From Lachnospiraceae bacterium (GTDB lineage: Bacteria > Bacillota > Clostridia > Lachnospirales > Lachnospiraceae), in assembly GCA_017634175.1 (NCBI GenBank), contig JAGBNY010000032.1, positions 1 to 64,000 of the forward strand: DNA of 64,000 bases. Direction: 5' to 3'. The notes beneath the pieces are model-generated. The model was not told the DNA's origin. It did not search any database and saw only the letters and a program-made list of their open reading frames with translations. Positions 18,221-27,543 of the stretch are shown here, one piece after another. The stretch's first letter is position 1. Each line of letters begins with the position of its first letter. Made by a program: the position numbers and the translations under genes.

Positions 18221-19933
18221 CTATTCTCCTTTCTTTTCTTTGATAATTAGTCTGCCGAACTCCTCTGGCGGAATCGGCCTTGAAAAATAATAACCCTGAA
18301 TGATATCGCAGCCGGCCTTCTTCAAAAGCTCATACTGCTCCTGCACTTCCACGCCCTCAGCCACTACCGGCACCTGCAGGAAATCTGCTATTTCCAGCAC
18401 CAGCTCCACCATTCGCATTTCTTTATTGTCCACAGAAATGTCCTTTATAAAGGCCATATCGAGCTTCAAGGCATCTATGGGAAGAGCCGTCAGCATATTC
18501 AAGGAAGAATAACCAGAGCCAAAGTCATCCATTTCCACCCTGAAACCCGCCTCGCGTAAATCCTTAACTACCTGCACGATCTGACGTGAATTATCCGTAT
18601 AAGCGGACTCAGTAATTTCCAAAAGATAGTCCCTTGGATTGACTTCATTTTCCCTTACTATTTTATCCAAGAATTCCGGCATCTCAGGATCATAGATATC
18701 TACCCTGGATACGTTCACAGAAATGGGGATAATGATATCATGATTAATCCTCCATTTCCTCATCTGTTCGGCGGCCTCTCGCCAGACATAGCGATCCAGC
18801 TTCTGGATCAAACCATTTTCTTCAAAGAGCGGAATGAAGGCATCCGGCCTCACCCTGCCGAACTTTGGATGCTGCCAGCTAATCAAGGCCTCCGCACTAC
18901 AAAGGCGAGGCCTGTCACCAGTTATATTGTACTTTGGCTGGTACAGCACCTTGAATTGCTTCTCTTCAAGCGCCTGCTCAAAATCCTCTAGGAGCCTTGC
19001 AGAATACACCTCCCTCTCGTGCATGTCCATATCATAGACCGCAAAAGAGCCACTATACTTATTCCTTAAGGAATTGCAGGCCTGCAGCGCCCTGTCAAAT
19101 CTTTCCTCCAGGCTTGCCGCCCTATAGATATCAGGATAGATTCCCAAACGTATGCGCATTTCCGGAGCCTTTAAGACCCCTGAAAGAACCTTTAAAATCT
19201 TTCTTAGCAGCCTGTCATAATCGCTCATATGGATGGTATAGAGATAGAAGGTATCTGCATCATATCTGCAGGCTATTCCAGAGGACTCTTCCAAAATCCC
19301 TCTTATCCCATCAGCAATAGCCACTAGAACAGTGTCCCCAAAGGCCCTTCCATAGAGTTCGTTTATCAAATGAAATCTATTGAAATTCAGCACTATCGCA
19401 TCCATTGCAAGCTCTGGATGGTGATGATCAAAGATCTTTCCGTACTGGAAGAAAAATTCCCTTGTATACAGTCCTGTTAAATGGTCATTTTCTGTGGCTT
19501 TTATGATATTTGCATCCTCAGAGAGCTCAATTGAATGTCGGACTCTGGCGAGGATTACCTCCGGCAAGTCATAAGGCTTAGCCAGGAAATCAGCCGCACC
19601 CATCTGAAGGCTTTTAACCTCTGCAGACTTTTCAGATGTGAGCACAATTACCGGGATTCTATTGATGGTCTTACCCTCTTTCATCCATTTAAGGACCTCA
19701 TAACCATCTAATTCCGGCATGAGCAGATCCAGCAAGACCAATGAAAGAGTCTCTCTATGAGCCTTAATTTGATTAATGGCATCCTGCCCATCCTCGGCAT
19801 AAATGACCTCGTAATCGGACTCCAAGATTGCTCCGAGCATTTGACGATTCACGTCCTCATCATCTACGACCAAAACTATCCTTTTGTACTCGCCTTTTTT
19901 GGAATCTAGCTTCTTTTCCCCCAACGAATCCAT
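18221..19933 (-). CDS. Response regulator with degenerate GGDEF and intact EAL domain
   Basis: 570 residues. The N-terminal receiver (IVLVVDDEDVNRQ, phospho-Asp near residue 66 in VLLDLLMPELDG, then LTSEKSA and a KPYD motif) is complete. The middle GGDEF domain has lost its active-site loop, reading CRYDADTFYLY in its place. The C-terminal EAL domain keeps AEALISWQHP, ITESAY, DDFGSGYSS, KLDMAFIKD and EGVE, so c-di-GMP phosphodiesterase activity is expected. The start is the ATG at 19931-19933 with AAGGAGG upstream; an in-frame TTG 11 codons earlier overlaps or precedes that site. Phosphorylation probably gates the EAL output, with the downstream HPt protein as donor. Confidence 0.92.
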   Translation of the reverse strand: MDSLGEKKLDSKKGEYKRIVLVVDDEDVNRQMLGAILESDYEVIYAEDGQDAINQIKAHRETLSLVLLDLLMPELDGYEVLKWMKEGKTINRIPVIVLTSEKSAEVKSLQMGAADFLAKPYDLPEVILARVRHSIELSEDANIIKATENDHLTGLYTREFFFQYGKIFDHHHPELAMDAIVLNFNRFHLINELYGRAFGDTVLVAIADGIRGILEESSGIACRYDADTFYLYTIHMSDYDRLLRKILKVLSGVLKAPEMRIRLGIYPDIYRAASLEERFDRALQACNSLRNKYSGSFAVYDMDMHEREVYSARLLEDFEQALEEKQFKVLYQPKYNITGDRPRLCSAEALISWQHPKFGRVRPDAFIPLFEENGLIQKLDRYVWREAAEQMRKWRINHDIIIPISVNVSRVDIYDPEMPEFLDKIVRENEVNPRDYLLEITESAYTDNSRQIVQVVKDLREAGFRVEMDDFGSGYSSLNMLTALPIDALKLDMAFIKDISVDNKEMRMVELVLEIADFLQVPVVAEGVEVQEQYELLKKAGCDIIQGYYFSRPIPPEEFGRLIIKEKKGE

Positions 19934-19992
19934 AAGTTCCGACACCTCCTTAGATTTTCTTTTCAAAAGCGCTATATACCAAAATGCACTTG

Positions 19993-21270
19993 TTATTGAG
20001 CAGCTTTAAGAGCCTCTAAATCTTTTTGCGCTCTTTTTAACCCTTCTTCGGCCGTTAAATCGCCCTTGATTATATCTCGAAGATAGTTTCCTAGAATTGT
20101 ATAGAACTCTGTCCAATTCTGAATGAATGGTCTATAGACCCCGGTTTCCAATGCATCACAAACAGCGGCATATTGCGGATATTTTTCCAGGATTTCCCTG
20201 TCACGCAGAGAAGAATATCTACACGGCACCCCGCCTATATCTATCGTGCTTTTTTGAACGCTGGAATCCATAAGATATTCCAAAAGTTCAATTGCCAATT
20301 CTTTATCAGGACTATTGCCGGCTATCCCAAGAGTCCAGATTCCATATACGTTCGCATTATAAGCCGTGCTCTCATCTGTCGCCTTTCCCGTGAATGCCAT
20401 ATAATCAGCAGAGGAATTCTTCTTCACCATGTACCAGCCGGGCCACCCGACTCCCATTGCGGCTCCTCCATTCGCGATCGCCATGACGAGATCGTCTTTT
20501 CCCGCGCTCTCTCCTGTATCGATAAGCTTCAGATAATAATTCACCGCCTCCCTGAACTTATCATTATCTATAGTAGGATTCCCATCCTCATCGACCACCC
20601 ATCCTCCAAAGGAAAGCAGGATTGGCAGAAAGTCAACCACAATATTATTCTCTGTATCGCCCCTATACATGAACCCTCTGCTCTTATGCTCCTTAGCATC
20701 CAGGCAGATTTCCATTATGTCATTTAAGTCATTTATATCCTCTTTCTCATACCCTGCTGCATGGACTAAAATCTTATTATATAGAAGCACTGTCACATTG
20801 CCGAAATAGGGCGCAAGATAGACATCTCCATCATGATAGCTTACAGCAGTTGTCGCAGGGATAATGTCATTATCCAATTCATAGCCCAGATCACTTAGAT
20901 TTGCAAGGACTCCATTGGCTATGAATTCGCTCATCCATGATCCATCCACCATGCAAAGATCGAATTCTCCCTTATTTTTCAAGGCATTTGTAGCGACCCT
21001 TGAATGGAGCTCATCTTCATTATATTCATATATTTCACAATATATATGATTCTCTCTCTCAAATTTATCCAAGCAGCTTACGATGACATCGGCATAAGTG
21101 CCCTCTCTAAGGGCTAATTTCAAGATCCTGTCACCGGTTTCTGGTCCTTTTTTCCTATTTGACCCTGAGCCACAGGCAGAAAAGCAGCAAGCCAAAAGAC
21201 AGGCTAATATCACTAATATAAACCTCTTGGCTAAGAATCGCCCTCTATTTTCTGAAGTTCTCTCCCCCAT
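19993..21270 (-). CDS. Extracellular solute-binding protein, family 1 (lipoprotein)
   Basis: 425 residues. The signal peptide ends in a lipobox (CCFSAC, Cys33), so it is a lipoprotein on the outer membrane face. The rest matches the ABC sugar-type family 1 binding proteins: ALREGTYADVIVSCLDKFE, then DLCMVDGSWMSEFIANG and APYFGNVTVLLYNK. No ABC permease or ATPase is encoded anywhere near it. It is embedded between c-di-GMP genes and overlaps the HD-GYP gene by 26 bases, which suggests ligand sensing rather than transport. A GGAGAGG ribosome site lies before the ATG. Ligand unknown; a carbohydrate is typical. Confidence 0.88.
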   Translation of the reverse strand: MGERTSENRGRFLAKRFILVILACLLACCFSACGSGSNRKKGPETGDRILKLALREGTYADVIVSCLDKFERENHIYCEIYEYNEDELHSRVATNALKNKGEFDLCMVDGSWMSEFIANGVLANLSDLGYELDNDIIPATTAVSYHDGDVYLAPYFGNVTVLLYNKILVHAAGYEKEDINDLNDIMEICLDAKEHKSRGFMYRGDTENNIVVDFLPILLSFGGWVVDEDGNPTIDNDKFREAVNYYLKLIDTGESAGKDDLVMAIANGGAAMGVGWPGWYMVKKNSSADYMAFTGKATDESTAYNANVYGIWTLGIAGNSPDKELAIELLEYLMDSSVQKSTIDIGGVPCRYSSLRDREILEKYPQYAAVCDALETGVYRPFIQNWTEFYTILGNYLRDIIKGDLTAEEGLKRAQKDLEALKAAQ

Positions 21271-22150
21271 ACCTCTCCATTACTTTTTTTGCTTCCTCAT
21301 AGCTTTCCTTTATCTTCCTTATTGGTATAGAACAAAAAATATCGACCAATAAGGGGTCTAATTGAGACGAGGCTGAAAGCTTTAATTCCAGCAGCGCATC
21401 TTCAAAAGAGAGCGAAGCTTTATAAGACCTGTCCATTGTAATCGCAGAATATGCATCCGCTACAGCTATTATTCTGGACCCAAAAGGAATTTCATCGCCC
21501 TTTAATTGCAAATACCCGTCCCCATCCACTCTTTCATGGTGGTACATGATCATCTCTCTCACTTCTTCCATAGAAGCAATGGGCTCCAATATCCTCATCC
21601 CGATTTCAGGATGCCTCTTTATCATGAACCACTCATCGCTATCTAGCTTTCCGGGCTTATCTATGACTTTTCTAGGAATTCCAAGCTTGCCAATGTCTAA
21701 AAGAAGGGACGCATATGCGAGAGCTTTAGGATTCACTTTCAATTTGCATCTAATCGGGAGATAGTCATAGAGCAGCATGGATAAATTCTGCACATTCAGG
21801 GAATGACCATCCAGGTTAGGATCCCCAGCCTCAATCACTCCTACGACTGCTCTCAAAAGCTCCATAGAGGTCTTTTCCAATTCCCTCTGTCTCATGATTA
21901 CAAATTGAAGCAATATGCAAGAAACCACCGCAAAGCTTAGGACCCTCCACGGCATTCCTCTGTCCAAATAGCTGCTTTGCAAGGTAAAGCAAGAAAAAAC
22001 GAAAAATGCCCCTACTCCCGCCAGTTTCTTTAGCACCCCGCTGGAGAAACGCAGGTTATAGAGAAGAAGATAGCTAAATGACAGCAGGACATTGAAAATA
22101 CATATTCCCAACCCCAGCCAATATACAATATCCGAAAGATAGACCCTCAT
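21245..22150 (-). CDS. Membrane HD-GYP domain protein, catalytic His missing
   Basis: 301 residues. Two or three membrane segments lie in residues 1-90 (YWLGLGICIFNVLLSFSYLL, then AGVGAFFVFSCFTL and VLSFAVVSCILLQF). An HD-GYP domain follows. The key HD motif reads LLLDIGKLGIP, where the family has HDIGK, so the metal-binding His is replaced by Leu. Other motifs remain: GHSLNV, IKRHPEIG, YHHERVDGDGY and AVADAYSAITMDRSY. It is probably weak or inactive for c-di-GMP hydrolysis and could be a binding protein. The ATG overlaps the end of the GGDEF gene as ATGA. Confidence 0.85.
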   Translation of the reverse strand: MRVYLSDIVYWLGLGICIFNVLLSFSYLLLYNLRFSSGVLKKLAGVGAFFVFSCFTLQSSYLDRGMPWRVLSFAVVSCILLQFVIMRQRELEKTSMELLRAVVGVIEAGDPNLDGHSLNVQNLSMLLYDYLPIRCKLKVNPKALAYASLLLDIGKLGIPRKVIDKPGKLDSDEWFMIKRHPEIGMRILEPIASMEEVREMIMYHHERVDGDGYLQLKGDEIPFGSRIIAVADAYSAITMDRSYKASLSFEDALLELKLSASSQLDPLLVDIFCSIPIRKIKESYEEAKKVMERYGGENFRK

Positions 22151-23289
22151 GATACCTCTCTAAAGTGAATCTGGTTCTTACCCGCTTTTTTGGACTCATA
22201 AAGAGCATCGTCTGCTCTCCTATATGCATCATCTATATCCTGGTCTTTTGAAACAATATTCGTAGCCCCAAACGAGGCATGAATCCCATGCAAATCACCA
22301 AAATCGACTTTATTCAAAGTCCCGAGTGCCACCTTCAAAGCCGCTTCGATTTAAGAGCGGTTCTTTTTCCCCCTTACTATGACTATGAATTCATCGCCTC
22401 CAAGCCTTCCCGCAAAGCTCATTTTTTCTTCTAGTGCCCTCTCCGGGAAAGACCATTTTTCAGAAAGATCTATGCCGAGGGAATCTATCAAGGCATTTCC
22501 TGCAAGCTGAATCGCCTTATCGCCCATTTGATGACCCAGTTCGTCATTGATTTTCTTGAAGCCATCCAAATCCAGCATGCATAAGGCCACATACTCATTC
22601 TTATGGTTTTTCACTACATCCGCTGCAAGGGAGAAAAACCGCCCTCGATTCAATAGCTGAGTCAAGGCATCGAAGCTGGATTTCACCACTAAGTCTCTTT
22701 GAATTTGAATGTTCCTTTGATGGGTGACAAATCTTTGAAGTCTTGCCCTCTGAAAGAGATAATGAAAAGGAAGCGACAAGCTTAGAAAAACAGCAGCATT
22801 ATAAATATCCTGATAAGCTATCATGACTGGTTTCTCTAGGATTGATGAAATGATGAAAGCCGCACAGCAAATAAGAAGCGCCAAGGCCATCCTCCCCATA
22901 GTATCCACATAGGACAGGGCAAGGACGACCATGGAAACCATATACATCGCCGCAACCATGTATGGCTGATTTATGGATAGCAATATGCTGTAGCTTATGA
23001 GAAGCGCCATGCTGAGATATATCAGAGGAATAACGAAATTTTGCGTGAACTTAAGGAAAACTATTGCGGACAAGAATAACGCAGCGAGCACGCTATAGAC
23101 AAGATAGAACGAGACTCTTTCCCTGCTAACCCCGAAAAGCCCGAGACAGGAAAAAAGCAGGTTAAAGAGACCGTCCATCAAAAACCAGGTAAGTATGATT
23201 TTCATATGCCTCAAATCCAGATCTTTGACCATGTCAAGGCATGTTTCATAGGTTTCTTTATCAAATCCGTAATAATTAAAGCTATTCAT
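22147..23289 (-). pseudogene. Membrane diguanylate cyclase interrupted by an in-frame TAA
   Basis: The first 313 residues hold about six membrane segments (residues 30-185), then a GGDEF domain from DALTQLLNRGRFF to AGRLGGDEFIVIVRGKKNRS. A TAA at 22351-22353 stops it shortly after GGDEF. The same reading frame then continues with IEAALKVALG and ASFGATNIVSKD, and ends with RRADDALYESKKAGKNQIHF, the conserved GGDEF C-terminus. So the lesion is a single nonsense codon, not a frameshift. The complete gene would have 380 codons, ending with an ATGA overlap to the HD-GYP gene. Start chosen at ATG 23287-23289, with GTGAGGAC before it; an ATG 11 codons earlier lacks a ribosome site. It may be a true pseudogene, strain-specific, a sequencing error or read through. 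Confidence 0.85.
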
Positions 23290-23326
23290 CCTATTGTCCT
23301 CACGATCGGTCCGAAAACTCATAGCA

Positions 23327-24529
23327 TTAATTAATATTTAGTGCGTTTGAAACAATCTCCAAAGCTTTGTCCAATTGATTGTCCTCATTTTTCTCTAGAT
23401 AGAGGTCATTGTCAAACTCGATTTCATAATCTGGCATGATTCCCTTGCCCTGAATATTGTTCCCGCTAGGAGTATAATACTTTTGGCTTGTGAGCTTCAC
23501 TGCAGAACCGTCCGAAAGCGGGAAAATATTCTGGACTATGCCTTTTCCATAAGTCTTAGTCCCAACTAAGACCCCGACATTGTTTTCCTTGATAGCTCCC
23601 GAAAGTATCTCTGCCGCACTGGCAGTCCGTCCATTCACAAGGACAGCTATCGGCATATCCAGTCTTTGTTCTGCGTCCGAATTATAGTTCTTTTCTTTTC
23701 CCGCCTTGTCCCTGACATAGACTATCTTCCCTGCCGGAAGAATATAATCGGAAATCTTGACCGCTGAATCAAAAGTCCCCCCCGGGTTCCCTCTGAGATC
23801 TATGATTAAACCTTTCATTCCTCGATCTTGCAGGGAGCGCGCCGCACTCTTGAATTGCTCAACTGTAACAGCCTCGAAAGCTGAAATATCAATGTATCCT
23901 ATATCATTTTCAAGCATATTGCTAGAAACAGTATTCGCCTTTACGGACTTTCTCTCGATATCAAATGGGATCTCTTTCCCATCGCGCAAAAAAACTATAT
24001 GGACCGAGGTGCCTGACGCACCCCTGACTTTTCCCACCAAGGTATCCAGGTCCATATTCTGGACAGGCACACCATCGACCTCATAGAATACATCTCCCTC
24101 CATGACCCCGACCTTCTCAGCGGCCGATTCGTCCGTAAACCCAACCACAGTAAAGGTGCCTTCTACCTCATTGGCGCTGATTGATACTCCGATCCCATGG
24201 AATTCCCCCTTGACGGAGTCATTTAATCTATCTAGCTCTTGCTTTGTATAATATGCGGAATAGGGGTCTCCCAATGAGGCGACCATGCCTTTGTAAACCC
24301 CCTCTTCCATCGGTATAGAATCTAAATTCTCGTCATATTCATCATAATAGCGGTCAATTATCCTGTTAATTGCCCCCATTTTGGAATTCAGGCTGAAATT
24401 ATTCATACCGTCACCTCCCGCCCCGAGGAGGACGCTTCCAAACATGACGAAGAGAAGGGAAGCAACGACCGTCATCGCCCCTATGATGCACCCAGCCCAA
24501 AAATCTGTTTTCTTCATTTGTTCACTCAT
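23327..24529 (-). CDS. ctpA: S41 carboxyl-terminal processing peptidase
   Basis: 400 residues. An N-terminal membrane anchor (WAGCIIGAMTVVASLLFVMF) precedes a PDZ domain (IGVSISANEVEGTFTVVGFT, then GVMEGDVFYEVDGV) and the S41 protease core. The catalytic Ser is in TASAAEILSGAIK (near residue 303) and the Lys in TKTYGKGIVQ (near 328). GNPGGTFDSAVKISDYILP is the usual substrate-site loop. It acts outside the membrane, cutting protein C-termini; in Firmicutes, Ctp is commonly encoded with ftsEX and linked to envelope remodelling. Its ATG overlaps the ftsX stop by four bases. Confidence 0.95.
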   Translation of the reverse strand: MSEQMKKTDFWAGCIIGAMTVVASLLFVMFGSVLLGAGGDGMNNFSLNSKMGAINRIIDRYYDEYDENLDSIPMEEGVYKGMVASLGDPYSAYYTKQELDRLNDSVKGEFHGIGVSISANEVEGTFTVVGFTDESAAEKVGVMEGDVFYEVDGVPVQNMDLDTLVGKVRGASGTSVHIVFLRDGKEIPFDIERKSVKANTVSSNMLENDIGYIDISAFEAVTVEQFKSAARSLQDRGMKGLIIDLRGNPGGTFDSAVKISDYILPAGKIVYVRDKAGKEKNYNSDAEQRLDMPIAVLVNGRTASAAEILSGAIKENNVGVLVGTKTYGKGIVQNIFPLSDGSAVKLTSQKYYTPSGNNIQGKGIMPDYEIEFDNDLYLEKNEDNQLDKALEIVSNALNIN

Positions 24530-25425
24530 ACTCTCAAATGCTTCCTGACTGTAGTAAAGCTGCCAAGGAAACCTATCCCAACGCCCAAGGTCAAGGATAC
24601 AGGCATGAGAGTGGAAAAAATTTGATTTATAGTCAAAAACTTAAGAAAAGATGAGATAATATTAAATCTCTCTGATATATATTCAACCACATTCCTATAA
24701 ACATAGTAGATGGCCGCTAGAGGAATAGCCGCTCCTATAAGCCCCAAAATTATCCCTTCTATCACGAATGGGGCCCTTACGACGAAATCTGTGGCTCCAA
24801 TAAGCTTCATTATGCCAATTTCTTCTCTCCTGACCGTGATTCCTATCGAAACCGTGTTGCTTATAAGGAAGATCGAGACCAAAAGGAGAATCAGGATTAT
24901 CGCCATTGAGATATAGCCCACAAAATTATTCATCGAGGTAAGGACCGAGGCAACCATGACCGATTTACGCACCTGACGCACCCCTTCAAGCCCCTCAATA
25001 AATTTAACTAACGTTTCCTGCCTGGAGACATCATTCATATATATCTCAAAATTGGCATCATCCTGTAGGGGGTTATCGTCCCCAAAGCTATCCACGTATC
25101 CACCCAGTTCTTCGGACTTAAAAGATTCCCATGCCTCCTCAGCGGATATGAATACTATCTTTGAGACTTCCGTTCTCTTTGCGATTTCATCCCCAATCTT
25201 CATGATCTCAGCATCCGGAAGCCCCTCATCAAAGAATACTGTTATCGCCACACCTGTCTGAATCTCTCTTACAAAATTCTGAAAATTCAAGACCACGCAG
25301 TAAAACAGTCCAAATAAAAAGACACAGCTCGCAATCGTTGCGACTGTGGCAAGCGAAAAGAGTTTATTCCTAAAAATATTCTTTATGCCTTGACCGATAG
25401 TAAAAAACAGCGTACTAATCCTCAT
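24526..25425 (-). CDS. ftsX: Cell division permease FtsX
   Basis: 299 residues. One N-terminal membrane segment (LFSLATVATIASCVFLFGLFY), an extracellular loop of about 110 residues and three C-terminal membrane segments make the FtsX topology. ISIGIT-like NTVSIGITVRREEIGIMKLIGAT is the coupling motif of FtsX/MacB permeases. FtsX forms a complex with FtsE and passes ATP-driven changes to cell-wall hydrolases. It overlaps ftsE by 11 bases. Confidence 0.96.
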   Translation of the reverse strand: MRISTLFFTIGQGIKNIFRNKLFSLATVATIASCVFLFGLFYCVVLNFQNFVREIQTGVAITVFFDEGLPDAEIMKIGDEIAKRTEVSKIVFISAEEAWESFKSEELGGYVDSFGDDNPLQDDANFEIYMNDVSRQETLVKFIEGLEGVRQVRKSVMVASVLTSMNNFVGYISMAIILILLLVSIFLISNTVSIGITVRREEIGIMKLIGATDFVVRAPFVIEGIILGLIGAAIPLAAIYYVYRNVVEYISERFNIISSFLKFLTINQIFSTLMPVSLTLGVGIGFLGSFTTVRKHLRV

Positions 25426-26101
25426 CTATATAACCGCCTTGCTCCTGATCCGACAGGATGATGCCTTTTTTCATCGTTATGACCCTCTTCCTCATGGCAT
25501 TCACGATTTCTCTATTATGTGTGACGACAAGGACAGTCGTCCCATGACTATTTATCTCATCCAAGAGATTCATTATTTCCCAAGAATTCTTTGGATCCAA
25601 ATTCCCCGTAGGCTCATCCGCCAAAAGAATGGGCGGGTTATTTATTATCGCCCTCGCCAAAGCGACTCTCTGCTGCTCTCCGCCAGATAACTCCCTTGGA
25701 CGGGACCTGTATTTTTCCGCCAGACCCACCAAAGACAGCACGCTAGGCACATTTCTCCTGATTTCCCTCCCGGGGACAGAAATTATCCTTTGGGCAAAGG
25801 CGACATTCTCATATACATTCCTGTCTTTTAAGAGCCTGAAGTCCTGAAAAACGACCCCAATTCCCCGCCTGTATTTTGGAATCTTCCCATGCTTCAATTT
25901 GACCACATCTGTATTATTCACAATAATCCTGCCGCTCGTAGGGGTAAGCTCCCTAAGCAGCAGCTTTATCAGAGTGGATTTGCCGGAGCCGCTGTCCCCG
26001 ACTATAAAGAGGAATTCGCCAGGCTTCACATGAAGGGTTATATTGTTAAGAGCCGGGGAGCCCGTTGAATAGGTTTTGCTAACATCTTCCAAAATAATCA
26101 T
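25415..26101 (-). CDS. ftsE: Cell division ATP-binding protein FtsE
   Basis: 228 residues. Walker A is GDSGSGKSTLIKLL (about residues 36-49), the ABC signature is LSGGEQQRVALARA, and Walker B is ILLADEPTGNLD. VTHNREIVNAM carries the switch His. Length is normal for FtsE, and the FtsX partner follows with an 11-base overlap. The ATG is three bases from the stop of the CdaR-family gene with a weak ribosome site, so translation is probably coupled to that gene. Confidence 0.97.
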   Translation of the reverse strand: MIILEDVSKTYSTGSPALNNITLHVKPGEFLFIVGDSGSGKSTLIKLLLRELTPTSGRIIVNNTDVVKLKHGKIPKYRRGIGVVFQDFRLLKDRNVYENVAFAQRIISVPGREIRRNVPSVLSLVGLAEKYRSRPRELSGGEQQRVALARAIINNPPILLADEPTGNLDPKNSWEIMNLLDEINSHGTTVLVVTHNREIVNAMRKRVITMKKGIILSDQEQGGYIDED

Positions 26102-26104
26102 AAA

Positions 26105-27196
26105 TCAGTAACCATTTTCTTCCATATATTTCATGTATTTTGAGACCATCAAGGCTATTTTGAATGTAATCGCATCCTCAAACACCCTTAAATCCAGTCC
26201 TGTGGTCTTCATTATCTTGTCCAAACGATAGACCAGAGTGTTTCTGTGGATATAGAGCTGCCTCGAAGTCTCAGAAACATTCAAGGAGTTCTCGAAAAAT
26301 TTATTGATCGTCGTCAAAGTTTCTTCATCGAATTCCTCGGGCGACCTCCCCAGGAAAATCTCTTTTATGAACATCTTGCAAAGCGGGATCGGAAGCTGAT
26401 AAATGAGACGCCCTATGCCCAACTGGCTATAAGGTATTATATCCCTTTCCGCAAAAAATATCTTTCCCACATCCAAGGACATCTTCGCCTCTTTATACGA
26501 GCGGCTAACGTCCTTTATTTCTCCCACAGTTGTGCCATAAGCTATATGTGCCTTGAAACGCCCATCTTCTTTTAAGAACGATAGAAGCGACTTTGCGAAT
26601 TCAAAGACCCCTTCCTGGGTCTCGTTCTCTCCCATCTGATAGACAATTATTATGTCTTTTTCATCAACCGCAGTAATAAAGTCCCGAGGGCGATCCAGAC
26701 AGAATCCCCTCACTGTTTCCAAAGCGACATTATTATTCTCTGCATCCGTTTCAACAAGCATCACGACCCTTGGGACAGAAGTCTCAATTCTGAGCCTTTT
26801 TGCCCGATTAATGATATCTATGAGAAGCAGATTGTCAAGCAAAAGATTCTTAATAAAATTATCCTGATCCAGCCTTTCTTTATAGGCAGTCAGAAGGCAC
26901 TGGATTTGATAAGTCGCCATGCGTCCGATCAAAAAAACATCATCCCCCGTGCCATAGGTAATAAGAATATATTCAAGCTGTCCACTATCTCCAAAAACCT
27001 TGAAATATTGGCTTTCTCTTATGCTCTGGCTGTCTGCCTGCGATTCGGCAAAATTTCTTGCTTCCTCACTCGTGATCATTGCCTCATTCAAAGTACCTGC
27101 CACAAAGTTTCCTTCTTCATCCACAAGGCAGAGATCGATTCTCGTAATGGTCTTAAGTCCTTCAAGTGTACTTTGCAAAATTTGATTAGATATCAT
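26105..27196 (-). CDS. CdaR/PucR-family transcriptional regulator
   Basis: 363 residues. The N-terminal 130 residues match the sugar-diacid recognition domain of CdaR-type proteins (ITRIDLCLVDEEGNFVAGT). A GGDEF-like middle region follows, then a C-terminal PucR-type helix-turn-helix (VSETSRQLYIHRNTLVYRL, about residues 310-330). CdaR-type proteins respond to sugar acids in other bacteria. The unusual point is the location: three bases before ftsE, as first gene of an envelope and c-di-GMP operon, with no sugar-acid genes around. It may autoregulate that operon; this is inference. Confidence 0.87.
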   Translation of the reverse strand: MISNQILQSTLEGLKTITRIDLCLVDEEGNFVAGTLNEAMITSEEARNFAESQADSQSIRESQYFKVFGDSGQLEYILITYGTGDDVFLIGRMATYQIQCLLTAYKERLDQDNFIKNLLLDNLLLIDIINRAKRLRIETSVPRVVMLVETDAENNNVALETVRGFCLDRPRDFITAVDEKDIIIVYQMGENETQEGVFEFAKSLLSFLKEDGRFKAHIAYGTTVGEIKDVSRSYKEAKMSLDVGKIFFAERDIIPYSQLGIGRLIYQLPIPLCKMFIKEIFLGRSPEEFDEETLTTINKFFENSLNVSETSRQLYIHRNTLVYRLDKIMKTTGLDLRVFEDAITFKIALMVSKYMKYMEENGY

Positions 27197-27317
27197 AGTC
27201 TATTATTCCTCTTTGAAGAAATCGCAACAAGAAAACCACAGACTGCAGGATTGATGTAAATCACCTAAGTTTTCATAGGGATTTCTGAGCCGCAGTTCTT
27301 AGTAAACATAATCTATA

Positions 27318-27346
27318 ATGTTAACATAAACTACCAATTCTTTCAA
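27318..27346 (-). promoter_or_regulatory. Probable promoter of the cdaR-ftsEX operon
   Basis: On the minus strand TTGAAA (27341-27346), a 17-base spacer and TAACAT (27318-27323), with TGT before the -10 as an extended element. The leader would be about 115 bases. Confidence 0.5.
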
Positions 27347-27408
27347 TAAAATCATTGATATCTTTGGTTATTTTCAATTGCTAATTTCGATAAAAATAAA
27401 AAAACCCA

Positions 27409-27437
27409 TTGCATTTTTATGTCTACTATGATAGAGT
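27409..27437 (+). promoter_or_regulatory. Probable promoter of the orphan fliD-like gene
   Basis: TTGCAT (27409-27414), a 17-base spacer and TAGAGT (27432-27437), with TGA directly before it as an extended -10. It looks sigmaA-type; I see no sigma28-type GCCGATAA motif upstream of this gene. Confidence 0.5.
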
Positions 27438-27543
27438 AAGTATTACATAGGCTGTTTGGATTCTAGAATATTTCATATCTTTCAAACGTTGAAGGGGACG
27501 GATCCCCTTGCGCCGAGCAATCTGCAGAAAGGAGGGAACCTAT

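Larger units (their letters stand above)
27197..27543. other. Divergent intergenic region between cdaR-like and fliD-like genes
   Basis: 347 AT-rich bases between two divergent genes. It holds one promoter for each direction, listed separately, and the ribosome sites. A TATAAT on the plus strand at 27314-27319 lacks a usable -35. I see no riboswitch-like fold or open reading frame with a ribosome site. Confidence 0.6.

Noticed and set aside
22147..22353. Frameshift in the GGDEF gene
   Set aside because: The downstream part is in the same frame as the upstream part; a single TAA explains the break.
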